Source: DAIDAN01 sp049303335 (GTDB taxonomy: Archaea; Aenigmatarchaeota; Aenigmatarchaeia; Aenigmatarchaeales; DAIDAN01). From it: 20,123 nt of DNA. The position numbers and the translations under genes are program-made. The DNA is taken from NCBI GenBank assembly GCA_049303335.1, contig JBAQNA010000052.1, positions 1 through 20,123 of the forward strand. Reading direction: 5' to 3'. The notes beneath the pieces are model-generated. The model did not search any database. It worked only from the letters and a program-made list of their open reading frames with translations, and had not been told where the DNA came from. Shown here piece by piece: positions 1-6,634 of this stretch (its first letter is position 1; every line of letters begins with the position of its first letter).

Positions 1-641
1 CTAGTGATGTTCAGGCTCGCCCCGTTCCCCGCATCGACATAATCGTTCGTCCCGTCGAATCGCAATCCGTTTCCGAATTTTCCCGATGTCCATCCCGATG
101 TCGCGTTTCCCGAAGTGTTCATGTTAACAAGCGTACCGGCATTTCCGTTTCCGGAATTGTCATAAGCCTTGCCCTCGCTTCCTTCGTCAAAATTCCAGCT
201 TCCTGCCAAGCCGTCAGGATTCGGCTGCACATCAACCAGCGCAAGCGCAACAGCCGCACCGTTGCTAATCTTTAACGAATGCTTTCCGAACGGCACTTGC
301 CACAAGCCTGAAACATTAACAACGCTCGAATTTCCTTCCTGTATCGTGTTTGTGTTCGCGCTCAACACAACATCATCCATCATCACTACAAGCGATTTGT
401 TTTCTATAACCCCTTTCCCGCAATTCCTCAAAACGATTTGATTGCCGATTATGTTGTCAACCTGCATGCACATCGACAACTGCGCCGTCAATTGCGAAGC
501 CTGCGCCGAGCCGGAAGAAGTTGTCTGCGTTGCGAGAGTCGACGAGAAAACATAGAACACGCCGATTAGCGAGACTGTGATCATCAATAACATTATTGTG
601 GCGATGACTGCAGAAATGCCCTTTCGGTTTTGTGTTATCAT
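1..641 (-). CDS. pilin-type surface protein with LamG-like domain (C-terminus cut off by window edge)
   Basis: The reading frame is open from ATG at 641 to the window edge (213 codons, no stop). The N-terminus carries an archaeal class III (pilin/archaellin-type) signal: a short charged stretch ending RKG, then a hydrophobic helix at about residues 9-33 beginning ISAVIATIM. This resembles the archaeal pilin N-terminal domain processed by a prepilin peptidase. A beta-rich spacer follows with cysteines at 58 and 74. From about residue 147 the sequence looks like a laminin-G/concanavalin-A-like fold (GSWNFDEGS, DNSGNGNAG, GLRFDGTNDYVDAGNG). Such domains bind glycans or surface ligands, so the protein is probably an adhesive or pseudopilin-like surface protein. 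A TATA-like element about 26 nt upstream suggests a leaderless transcript. It is divergent from another envelope protein. The family assignment of the N-terminus is firm, that of the LamG part good, and the biological role inferred. Confidence 0.85.
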   Translation of the reverse strand, partial: MITQNRKGISAVIATIMLLMITVSLIGVFYVFSSTLATQTTSSGSAQASQLTAQLSMCMQVDNIIGNQIVLRNCGKGVIENKSLVVMMDDVVLSANTNTIQEGNSSVVNVSGLWQVPFGKHSLKISNGAAVALALVDVQPNPDGLAGSWNFDEGSEGKAYDNSGNGNAGTLVNMNTSGNATSGWTSGKFGNGLRFDGTNDYVDAGNGASLNIT

Positions 642-662
642 AATTAAATGTTTAAGAAAGGA

Positions 663-672
663 TTATAAATAA
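663..672 (-). promoter_or_regulatory. TATA-box promoter of the pilin-like gene
   Basis: An A+T-only stretch (ttataaataa on the plus strand) is centred about 26 nt from the ATG at 641. This is the archaeal TATA-to-start distance, so transcription would begin at or next to the start codon. The call rests on position and composition only. Confidence 0.5.
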
Positions 673-730
673 ATTTTATAATGGAGAAAAGCAGGAAGCA
701 GAAACGCAGTATGTGTTCAAATCATGCGCC

Positions 731-750
731 GATTGGAAGAGTTTCCAATC
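731..750. promoter_or_regulatory. perfect 8-bp inverted repeat upstream of a TATA box (operator-like)
   Basis: GATTGGAA (731-738) and TTCCAATC (743-750) are exact reverse complements separated by four bases. The repeat ends about 10 bp before the TATA box of the plus-strand gene starting at 787, where transcription factor B would contact DNA. A dimeric regulator could bind here. It could also affect the divergent pilin-like gene. Confidence 0.45.
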
Positions 751-758
751 TCAGAAAA

Positions 759-767
759 ACTTATAAG
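759..767 (+). promoter_or_regulatory. TATA-box promoter of the Ig-like membrane protein gene
   Basis: The sequence acttataag lies about 24-30 nt upstream of the first ATG codons at 787, 790 and 796. That spacing places the transcription start at or within the first codons, so the mRNA is probably leaderless. Confidence 0.5.
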
Positions 768-786
768 CCTGAAATTCTTATTATAG

Positions 787-2193
787 ATGATGATTATGAA
801 GCATTTGCTCTTAATTGCGATAATTCTTTCCGTTTTCGTTTCCGCGAACGCTGCCGCGGCGGACTTTTCCGTGAACGTCACGGAGCCCGACACTCTTTAC
901 GCGGGAAACATCACGAACTTCTCAGTGATAATAACGAACACCGGCGCGGACGACTGGTTCTCCGTATCCGCAATAGGCACGTATTCCTCATGGATTTCAA
1001 TTGGAAAGCAGAGCGTTTTCATACCTTCCGGCTCAAGCGCTTCTTCCGAATTATTGGTCAGCCCGATAGCGGACGCGCTGCAAAACAAATACGAGTATTC
1101 CGTCATAGTTTCGAGGGCGAGCGACAGCTCAAAAGTCGAGAAGGAAATTTTCGTGAACGTCCTGCAGTCGAACGCGATAATTGTAACGGATTCTTCCCTG
1201 TCTTGCGGCGAATGCAAGCCGGGCGAGACCGTGACAGCTTCCATAACTTTGAGAAACTCCGGCTCAAAACCGCTTGGCAACCTGAAGCTTGTGCTGACTC
1301 TTGGCGACAGGACAAAAATCATATCAATATCAAGCCTTGATTTCGGGGTATTGAAGGAGTTCACTTCCGAGTTCATTCTCGATTCCAATGCGGCTCCGGG
1401 ACAGTATGCAGTCGATGCAAAAGTTATGCAGGACACTTCCGTGCTTGTGCAGAAATCCATGAAGTTTGCAATCCCGTCGCTTCCCGACATAAGGACCGTG
1501 AAGAACGTCTCGACCTCCATTTTCGGAAACTATGTCACGCTTGTTTCCACGAATTACGGCAACGCAGCGCAGCCATCGGAAATAAAAACAAATGTTTTGA
1601 GCGCGTGGTATTCCGTTTACTCCGGCGCAAAACCCTCCTCAATATCCGGCTCGGAGTACGGCTGGGATGTTTCGCTCGCTCCGAAAGAGTCCGTTACAAT
1701 GACGTATTCCGAGATTTTCTGGCCGGTGCCTCTCGCTTTTGTCATACTTGTATTCATAGGCGCGTATTATTACGTTGTAATTTCGTCCCTCTCAATAAGG
1801 AAAAAGATAATGCACGGGCGCGATGCCAAGGACATGTCCATATCGCTTGACGTGAGGAGCGGACTGCGCCCGATAGAAAACGCGGTGGTAAGGGATACGG
1901 TGCCGAAGGAGTTTGAGGTGTCCGAGAAGTTCGAGTCCATAAAGCCGGTTGTAAGAAAAACCCAGTCGGGCACGGAGCTCGTGTGGAGGCTCGGGAAATT
2001 AAAATCGATGGAAGAGCGGATACTCCATTACAGGATAAAAGCGGTCTCGCAGTTCGGGACAAAGAGGCTACATCCGGCGGAGCTGAACGGCAAACGCGGC
2101 GAAAAGATTGTTTCAAGGCTGTCAAACTATGTCGCGCTTCACGAGGAGCCGAAAGAGCCCGCCAGGTCGATACGGGTAGTTGTCGGGGAATGA
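787..2193 (+). CDS. secreted membrane-anchored Ig-like (COG1361/CARDB-type) surface protein
   Basis: A 468-residue protein with a signal peptide at about residues 4-25 (KHLLLIAIILSVFVSANAAA). The extracellular part, about 26-305, consists of repeated beta-sandwich modules of the NEW3/CARDB/COG1361 type common in archaeal envelope proteins (for example TNFSVIITNTGADDW and ETVTASITLRNSG). A single membrane helix lies at about 311-334. The charged C-terminal part, about 335-468, is predicted cytoplasmic and resembles a DUF11-like beta domain. Two cysteines form a CGEC motif at 140-143. Three ATGs (787, 790, 796) are possible starts; the TATA position fits the first two best. No enzymatic motif is visible. 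It is probably an S-layer-associated or secretion-related envelope protein, possibly co-regulated with the divergent pilin-like gene. The topology is well supported and the function unknown. Confidence 0.8.
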   Translation: MMIMKHLLLIAIILSVFVSANAAAADFSVNVTEPDTLYAGNITNFSVIITNTGADDWFSVSAIGTYSSWISIGKQSVFIPSGSSASSELLVSPIADALQNKYEYSVIVSRASDSSKVEKEIFVNVLQSNAIIVTDSSLSCGECKPGETVTASITLRNSGSKPLGNLKLVLTLGDRTKIISISSLDFGVLKEFTSEFILDSNAAPGQYAVDAKVMQDTSVLVQKSMKFAIPSLPDIRTVKNVSTSIFGNYVTLVSTNYGNAAQPSEIKTNVLSAWYSVYSGAKPSSISGSEYGWDVSLAPKESVTMTYSEIFWPVPLAFVILVFIGAYYYVVISSLSIRKKIMHGRDAKDMSISLDVRSGLRPIENAVVRDTVPKEFEVSEKFESIKPVVRKTQSGTELVWRLGKLKSMEERILHYRIKAVSQFGTKRLHPAELNGKRGEKIVSRLSNYVALHEEPKEPARSIRVVVGE

Positions 2194-2259
2194 AATAGAA
2201 ACATAGAGAAAATCGCGTAAACAGACGAATAAAGAATTTTTCTTTCAGGAAGGTTAGAA

Positions 2260-2269
2260 AGATTTATTA
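2260..2269 (+). promoter_or_regulatory. putative TATA box of the restriction-modification operon
   Basis: The sequence gatttattaa has archaeal TATA character. A start about 26 nt downstream would fall near 2291, next to the ATG at 2292. This suggests that the first ATGs (2271, 2280) may lie upstream of the transcript. Confidence 0.35.
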
Positions 2270-2270
2270 A

Positions 2271-3047
2271 ATGCAAAAAATGGCTAAAATTATGAAGAAG
2301 ATGATTTTTCCCAAAGACTTTTTGAATAAAATTATTTGTGGAGATATGGTAAATATTACAAAGCAGATTCCGGACTCTTCGATTGACTTAGTGATTACCT
2401 CTCCCCCTTATAATCTTAAAAATTCTACTGGAAATGGAATGAAGGATGGTCGTGGTGGCAAATGGGAAAATGCTGCTCTTAAGAATGGATATACTCATCA
2501 TAATGACTGTATGCCTCATGAAGAGTATGTTAAATGGCAACGCGAGTGTCTTACTGAGATGTTGAGGGTCATTAAAGATGACGGGGCAATTTTTTACAAT
2601 CATAAGTGGCGCGTTCAAGCCGGAATGCTTCAAGATAGAAACGATATAATCTCTGATTTTCCGGTACGGCAAATTATTATTTGGAAGAGAAAGGGGGGAC
2701 TAAATTTTAATGCAGGTTATTTTTTGCCAACATACGAAGTCTTTTACCTTATAGCAAAACCAAAATTTAAACTTGCACCAAAAGCGAATGCTTTTGGAGA
2801 TGTTTGGGAATTTACCCAAGAAATGAATAATGAGCATCCTGCTGCTTTTCCTGTAAATTTAATTGACCGCATCATATCTTCTACAAATGGGAAAATTATT
2901 CTTGATCCATTTATTGGTTCAGGCACTACGGCTATATCAGCAATTAATTTTAAGAGAGAGTTTATTGGAATTGACATTTCTCCAGAATATTGCGAAATGG
3001 CAAGGAAACGTATTAAACAACATCAAGCTCAAGGAAGACTTTGGTGA
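2271..3047 (+). CDS. DNA methyltransferase (SPPY type, probably N4-cytosine) of an R-M system
   Basis: This is an S-adenosylmethionine-dependent DNA methyltransferase of the N4/N6 family (PF01555 type). Catalytic motif IV is TSPPYN at residues 43-48 and the AdoMet-binding motif I is DPFIGSGTT at 212-220. HPAAFPVNL at 189-197 is also typical of the family. Motif IV preceding motif I indicates the beta-type order. SPPY rather than DPPY favours N4-cytosine methylation, which fits the methyltransferases that accompany MvaI and BcnI. In-frame ATGs at 2271, 2280, 2292 and 2301 are possible starts; the TATA position favours 2292. The stop codon TGA lies inside the GGTGAT ribosome-binding site of the next gene, so the two are translationally linked. 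A 60-base sample (2701-2760) is 28% G+C, well below the host-like genes, suggesting transfer. Confidence 0.92.
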   Translation: MQKMAKIMKKMIFPKDFLNKIICGDMVNITKQIPDSSIDLVITSPPYNLKNSTGNGMKDGRGGKWENAALKNGYTHHNDCMPHEEYVKWQRECLTEMLRVIKDDGAIFYNHKWRVQAGMLQDRNDIISDFPVRQIIIWKRKGGLNFNAGYFLPTYEVFYLIAKPKFKLAPKANAFGDVWEFTQEMNNEHPAAFPVNLIDRIISSTNGKIILDPFIGSGTTAISAINFKREFIGIDISPEYCEMARKRIKQHQAQGRLW

Positions 3048-3051
3048 TATC

Positions 3052-3849
3052 ATGACACAGAAACTATTTACTTTCACAAAACAATCATTGATAGATAAAC
3101 TAAAAGAAATTGTTAAGATGGGGTGGGTTCAAAATGCTCGACGAGGTAATCAGGGTGGCATAGGTAACACACTTGAAGATTTACTTGGTATAAAAGAGAA
3201 TAATTTGCCTATACCTAATGCTGCTGAGTGGGAATTGAAAGCTCAGCGCCTAAATTCATCGTCCCTTACGACTCTTTTTCATATTGAGCCTTCACCGCGA
3301 GCGATCCTCTTTGTGCCTCAAGTACTCTTACCAAAATATGGATGGCCCCATCAAGAAGATGGCAAGAAATATCCAAAAGGAGAAATGAGTTTTAGGCAAA
3401 CCATACATGGACAATCTAGAAGTGACCGTGGATTTAAGGTAGTGATTGACCGAAAAGAACGCAAGATTCTGATTTCATTTGATGAAAAAAGTGTTGATCC
3501 CCGACACAAAGGTTGGCTTAAATCAGTAAATAAACGTGTGGGACTTGATGAACTTAATCCTCAACCTTATTGGGGATTTGATGACTTAGAACATAAAGCC
3601 GGAACGAAACTACTCAATACTTTTTATGTTCAGGCAGAAGTAAAGATTGAGAATAAGAAAGAATATTATCATTATACAAAAGTGATGATGCTACAAAAAT
3701 TTAGCTTTGAAGGATTTTTAAGAGCTCTTGAAGAAGGAAAAATTTTCGTAGATTTTGATGCCCGTACAGGACACAACCACGGAACTAAATTCAGAATGAG
3801 ACAAGATTGTTTACCGATGCTCTACGAAAAAACAACAATCATCATTTAA
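3052..3849 (+). CDS. MvaI/BcnI-family type II restriction endonuclease
   Basis: A 265-residue protein matching my memory of the MvaI/BcnI restriction endonuclease family (PF15515). These cleave CCNGG-like sites (MvaI at CC^WGG, BcnI at CC^SGG) and are of similar length (about 240-250). Family features seen are RRGNQGGIGNTLEDLLGI at about 30-47, with the conserved glutamate at 42, and ENNLPIPNAAEWELKAQR at about 49-66, which contains the E-x-K catalytic pair at 61/63. The start is ATG 3052, preceded by GGTGAT at 3 nt; a longer upstream frame overlaps the methyltransferase and is rejected. The gene is A+T-rich like its partner and follows it by 4 nt. The exact recognition site cannot be read from sequence; a CCNGG-type site is inference from the family. 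Confidence 0.88.
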   Translation: MTQKLFTFTKQSLIDKLKEIVKMGWVQNARRGNQGGIGNTLEDLLGIKENNLPIPNAAEWELKAQRLNSSSLTTLFHIEPSPRAILFVPQVLLPKYGWPHQEDGKKYPKGEMSFRQTIHGQSRSDRGFKVVIDRKERKILISFDEKSVDPRHKGWLKSVNKRVGLDELNPQPYWGFDDLEHKAGTKLLNTFYVQAEVKIENKKEYYHYTKVMMLQKFSFEGFLRALEEGKIFVDFDARTGHNHGTKFRMRQDCLPMLYEKTTIII

Positions 3850-3957
3850 ATAGAAATAGTATAACTAATTTTTAAAGAGAGTGGTTTTTTATATATTGTT
3901 TTTTGCTCTCTAAGATAATTAACCATCAAAAATTCTATATCCTTTCCGGCGAATAAA

Positions 3958-3966
3958 TCTTTATAA
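3958..3966 (+). promoter_or_regulatory. putative TATA box upstream of the 97-residue gene
   Basis: The sequence tctttataa resembles an archaeal TATA box. If used, transcription would begin near 3988 and leave a leader of about 120 nt before the ATG at 4108. The call is weak because the distance to the gene is long. Confidence 0.3.
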
Positions 3967-4074
3967 CCTGCAAACGCCAAAAGACATTGCGAACCAAAAA
4001 TTCGTTCCGTTTTCTTAATCCGTTTTTCGGACTTTGTCCATCCGCTTTTCGAATTTCAAAAATTTCTGTCTTCC

Positions 4075-4088
4075 AGACCGCAAGGTCT
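4075..4088 (+). promoter_or_regulatory. GNRA-type hairpin in the leader of the 97-residue gene
   Basis: AGACC (4075-4079) pairs with GGTCT (4084-4088) across a GCAA tetraloop, a very stable RNA loop type. It lies 19 nt upstream of the start codon and just before the GGTTGAT ribosome-binding site. Another short hairpin (TCCG, five T, CGGA) is at 4019-4031. A role in translational control is possible but not shown. Confidence 0.35.
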
Positions 4089-4107
4089 TTTCCATAGGTT
4101 GATTTTC

Positions 4108-4401
4108 ATGACAGCGATGCAGATAGGCTATGCTTTCTCGGTGCCCGCATACCACCCCCTGATTCTCACCTACGCGGTCGGCGTCACGTACGCGCTGTTC
4201 AGGTGGAAGGACGAAATCACCTGCGAGCTGCTGAAGATTGCGGCTCCGCTGCAAAACAGGAACAGGTACAACTATTATGACAAGATAATGGTGCAGAATC
4301 TGAAGTTCAAGGTTCATATGGTCATGAGTATTTTCCAGAAGAATAAAGTTAAGGAACGGCCGAAAGAAATCCATCTTTTTGTTGAGAGCAGGCTGAACTA
4401 A
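4108..4401 (+). CDS. hypothetical protein, 97 residues, one possible membrane segment
   Basis: The start at ATG 4108 is supported by GGTTGAT ending 4 nt before it, the same context as the ribosomal genes of this window. The G+C-rich third positions (TAC GCG GTC GGC GTC ACG TAC GCG) match the host-like genes, unlike the A+T-rich genes on either side. Residues 5-30 are hydrophobic (YAFSVPAYHPLILTYAVG) and could form one membrane helix. The rest is basic and polar with several aromatic residues. I recognise no family. A minus-strand frame over the same DNA (4015-4374) lacks such support. A 38-codon open stretch follows in the -1 frame and may be a lost C-terminus. Confidence 0.6.
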   Translation: MTAMQIGYAFSVPAYHPLILTYAVGVTYALFRWKDEITCELLKIAAPLQNRNRYNYYDKIMVQNLKFKVHMVMSIFQKNKVKERPKEIHLFVESRLN

Positions 4402-4498
4402 ATGAAGAGACTTTAAGGCAGATTAAGAAAAGGATTAGAGAAAATAAAAGGTTAATTCTTAGGAGAAGAACTATAGAACTTTTTGATAGAATACAAAT

Positions 4499-5461
4499 TT
4501 AGAAAGGTTTAGGTATAACAGAAATTATTGTTATTAAACCACTTATTATTCCTAATACTATACCAACCTTTCCTAAAACATCCCATAAACCATTGAACGA
4601 TATTTCTTTATTTTCTATATTAGATTTCGGCAATATGCATCCTGCTGGTATGATTAAGAGTTGAGAGCCTAGTAAAAAGTAAGCTACATATTTCACTATA
4701 ACCAAATTTAGACTGATTCCTATAATGCTGGATATCAAAGCCAAGAAAAGCAAGTAAATTGAAAATTTCAAACCAGTAATTTTGTTTTCTGTTAAGCTTG
4801 CAAGAGTTTCTAGCAAAGGGATGTAACCTATCATTCCAACAAGCGAGAACAAGAAGAAAACAGCTAAAGCGACAATAGAGGTCAAAAATTCAGCACTAGG
4901 AAATAGCTGAGTTGTTAATAGAATACTTATTATAAAAGATATTATCAAACCATTAAACCCAATTAATTTATCGGTAATTGTTTGACTTTTAGATAAATTC
5001 TTTATTATTCCAAATCCTATGCTAGCTAAATCTATTATACTTCCTTTTTCATAAGGCTTATTTGATTCTTTTTTGCCAACATTTAATATAACATCCCTTT
5101 TAGCAGTTATACCTGTAATAATCGGTGAAATTACATCCCCTTCAGTTTTTTCTATGTTTTGTTTTATTGAACTGCTCTTTACGACATTTTTCTTAGTGTT
5201 CTTAGGATTGCCAAAATTTTCTATTTGACTGATTGCAGATTTTAACACAGCTCTTGCAGCTGCCAAACCTTCTTTATATGTTTCTAGCTTAAGATAATGT
5301 TCAATAGGAAATACATGTGAATAAAACTGAACTTCATCAAATCTGTTATATTGAATTGAATCTTTTTCAAAGACATGAATCAATGTGTCTTCTGTTTCAA
5401 TTCTCCATTGTTTAAATTCTTCTTCATGTTGTATATTATTGAATATATCCAACGTTTCCAA
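4499..5461 (-). CDS. multi-pass membrane protein with N-terminal soluble domain, unknown function
   Basis: A 320-residue protein. Residues 1-85 form a charged helical region (EEEFKQWRIETEDTLIHVF, then ETYKEGLAAARAVLKSAIS). A polar linker of about 75 residues follows. Then come about five membrane helices at roughly 168-184, 192-217, 232-253, 254-275 and 297-316. The N-terminal region resembles, from memory only, small helical modules found at the front of bacterial and archaeal proteins of uncertain and sometimes defence-related function. It lies about 650 bp from the restriction-modification pair. No ATG is available: TTG at 5461 is the longest start, and TTG at 5452 is preceded by GTTGGA at 4 nt, matching the local start context. 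A 60-base sample (4921-4980) is 22% G+C, the lowest I counted here, pointing to transfer. The function is unknown. Confidence 0.75.
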   Translation of the reverse strand: METLDIFNNIQHEEEFKQWRIETEDTLIHVFEKDSIQYNRFDEVQFYSHVFPIEHYLKLETYKEGLAAARAVLKSAISQIENFGNPKNTKKNVVKSSSIKQNIEKTEGDVISPIITGITAKRDVILNVGKKESNKPYEKGSIIDLASIGFGIIKNLSKSQTITDKLIGFNGLIISFIISILLTTQLFPSAEFLTSIVALAVFFLFSLVGMIGYIPLLETLASLTENKITGLKFSIYLLFLALISSIIGISLNLVIVKYVAYFLLGSQLLIIPAGCILPKSNIENKEISFNGLWDVLGKVGIVLGIISGLITIISVIPKPF

Positions 5462-5495
5462 CTCGCTTATCTTATCAATTTTTTTCTTGAATCAT

Positions 5496-5504
5496 GCTTA
5501 TAGA
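5496..5504 (-). promoter_or_regulatory. TATA box of the A+T-rich membrane protein gene
   Basis: On the minus strand the sequence reads tctataagc, about 37-45 nt upstream of the first possible start codon. The predicted transcription start near 5474 would leave a leader of roughly 12-22 nt. Confidence 0.4.
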
Positions 5505-5602
5505 AGACTTATTATTCATAGTTATCAGAATATTCATATTTCTGAAAAGATTTAAAGATTCTTACACTCAAATTTCAAAGAGATATCTATAACCCCTATT
5601 AA

Positions 5603-5729
5603 TGGTGGGCCCGCGGAGATTTGAACTCCGGTCGCTAGCATTTTGTTTGCCTTTTTCCGCAAGCGCTTTTTGCGCAGCAAAAAGGGTTGCCCCAAGCTAG
5701 TATCCTGAACCAAGCTAGACTACGAGCCC
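5603..5729 (-). tRNA. tRNA-Pro (anticodon GGG) with a 49-nt intron and encoded CCA
   Basis: Every arm of the cloverleaf can be drawn. The acceptor is GGGCTCG (5729-5723) with CGGGCCC (5613-5607). The D-arm is GTCT with AGGAT. The anticodon stem is CTAGC (5700-5696) with GCTAG (5639-5635). The T-stem is CGGAG with CTCCG around loop TTCAAAT. The discriminator is A (5606) and CCA is encoded (5605-5603). The loop reads TTGGGG then T after intron removal, giving anticodon GGG at 5693-5691, so the tRNA reads proline codons CCC and CCU. The intron occupies 5689-5641, between positions 37 and 38, the canonical archaeal site cut by the splicing endonuclease. It can itself fold (CCTTTTT pairs with AAAAAGG; GCGC pairs with GCGC around AAAAA). 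A TATA-like element lies 28 nt upstream. Confidence 0.93.
5641..5689 (-). other. tRNA-Pro intron (position 37/38)
   Basis: A 49-nt archaeal tRNA intron. An outer stem CCTTTTT/AAAAAGG encloses an inner GCGC-AAAAA-GCGC hairpin. It contains tttccgcaagcgctttt (plus strand 5654-5670), which recurs exactly at 19932-19948 in the hairpin cluster near the right end. It has no room for a homing endonuclease. Confidence 0.85.
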
Positions 5730-5753
5730 GTCTTGAACTTATTGATTGCAAGG

Positions 5754-5761
5754 TATTTATT
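5754..5761 (-). promoter_or_regulatory. TATA box of tRNA-Pro
   Basis: On the minus strand the sequence is aaataaata, centred about 28 nt before the first tRNA base. It overlaps the region of the stop codon of the ZIP transporter gene upstream. Confidence 0.45.
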
Positions 5762-5763
5762 TG

Positions 5764-6480
5764 TCAAACGAGGGAACCGAGCAATACCAGGAAAATCCCG
5801 AGCACGAAAACAAGGAAGATTTTCAGGTTCTTCTCCCTGTGTATGTGCGGCAATAAACCGGCGGCGCTGACGTAGATGAACGAACCCGCGGAAATCCCGA
5901 GTACGACTGATAAGAACAGGCTGCTGACCGAGCCCGCCAGAAGCAGGAAGGCGGCGGCTCCTGCTGGCTTCGCGAGCGCTATTATGCTTGCCAGCGAAAA
6001 AACCTTCCTTCTTGAGCTCGAGTATTTGCTCGCAAGAAGCAGCGAACTTGCGGATATTCCGTCGGGTATCGCGTGTATGAGAACCGCAAAAGTTATCACT
6101 TCGCCGAGCGCCGCGGAAACGCCGAAACCCGCGGCTATCGCTATTCCGTCAATGAAGCTGTGAAACAGCAGCCCCGCAAACGCGGTCATTGAGACCTTGT
6201 GGAGCTTGCAGTCTTCCGTTATTTCAGAGGAGGGCTCTGTGATGACAAACTGCTCCATAAAGTTTATTATGAGAAAGCCCGCGAGAATCCCGAACCCCGC
6301 AAACGGCGAAAGCGCGAACGCCTCCGGAAGTATGTCAACGAACGCTATGGACAGGAGTATTCCCGCGGACGCGGCAAGCAGATACGTGAGCCTCCTCGAT
6401 GTTATATTGAACTTCAGCGGCACTACGCTCGCCAAAAGCGCGGCCAGCGCGGCAACAAGGCTGTAAAGAATGACGGACAT
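5764..6480 (-). CDS. ZIP-family divalent metal transporter
   Basis: A 238-residue, almost entirely hydrophobic protein with about eight membrane helices, the usual size of prokaryotic ZIP (PF02535) proteins. The two metal-binding helices carry the family signatures HSFIDG at residues 107-112 (helix IV) and HAIPDG at 136-141 (helix V). Another histidine pair, PHIHRE, follows the helix near the C-terminus. The loop between helices III and IV has an acidic stretch (EPSSEITEDCKLH, about 82-94) where ZIP proteins often bind metal. It should import zinc or another divalent ion across the cytoplasmic membrane. A TATA box about 27 nt upstream of the ATG at 6480 indicates a leaderless transcript. It is not obviously in an operon with its neighbours; the tRNA gene follows on the same strand. 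Confidence 0.93.
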   Translation of the reverse strand: MSVILYSLVAALAALLASVVPLKFNITSRRLTYLLAASAGILLSIAFVDILPEAFALSPFAGFGILAGFLIINFMEQFVITEPSSEITEDCKLHKVSMTAFAGLLFHSFIDGIAIAAGFGVSAALGEVITFAVLIHAIPDGISASSLLLASKYSSSRRKVFSLASIIALAKPAGAAAFLLLAGSVSSLFLSVVLGISAGSFIYVSAAGLLPHIHREKNLKIFLVFVLGIFLVLLGSLV

Positions 6481-6503
6481 GAGAATGATTTTCGGGAAAG
6501 GCG

Positions 6504-6511
6504 TATTTAAG
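6504..6511 (-). promoter_or_regulatory. TATA box of the ZIP transporter gene
   Basis: On the minus strand the sequence is cttaaata, centred about 27 nt upstream of the ATG at 6480. No ribosome-binding site is apparent, consistent with a leaderless mRNA. Confidence 0.55.
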
Positions 6512-6634
6512 TTTTTGATTCATTGCTGACGGAATCGATTTTCTTTCTCTTCCACTTGCAGATTACACTTCCAACCGCAGGCTTTCAACTTTAGAAAGAA
6601 GAGTGTAATATGAAAAAAATTAAAAAAGCAAAAA

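Noticed and set aside
681..1340. Plus-strand frame of 219 codons overlapping the promoter and start of the Ig-like protein gene
   Set aside because: It is arginine/histidine-rich, has no domain, and is in a different frame from a gene with a clear signal peptide and membrane topology.
897..1520. Minus-strand frame of 207 codons inside the Ig-like protein gene
   Set aside because: Antisense shadow of a well-supported gene; no start signal or recognisable domain.
2863..3051. N-terminal extension of the restriction endonuclease into the methyltransferase gene
   Set aside because: The upstream in-frame codons overlap the conserved methyltransferase motif I region, whereas ATG 3052 has a GGTGAT site and gives the family's normal length.
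4015..4374. Minus-strand open frame of 119 codons over the 97-residue gene
   Set aside because: The plus-strand gene has host-like third-position bias and a GGTTGAT start context; this frame has neither and reads as low-complexity antisense.
2194..5470. Target-site duplication around the A+T-rich island (R-M pair and membrane protein)
   Set aside because: Only short A+T-rich words such as aaatagaaa recur; nothing long enough to claim an insertion boundary, and the host-like 97-residue gene interrupts the stretch.
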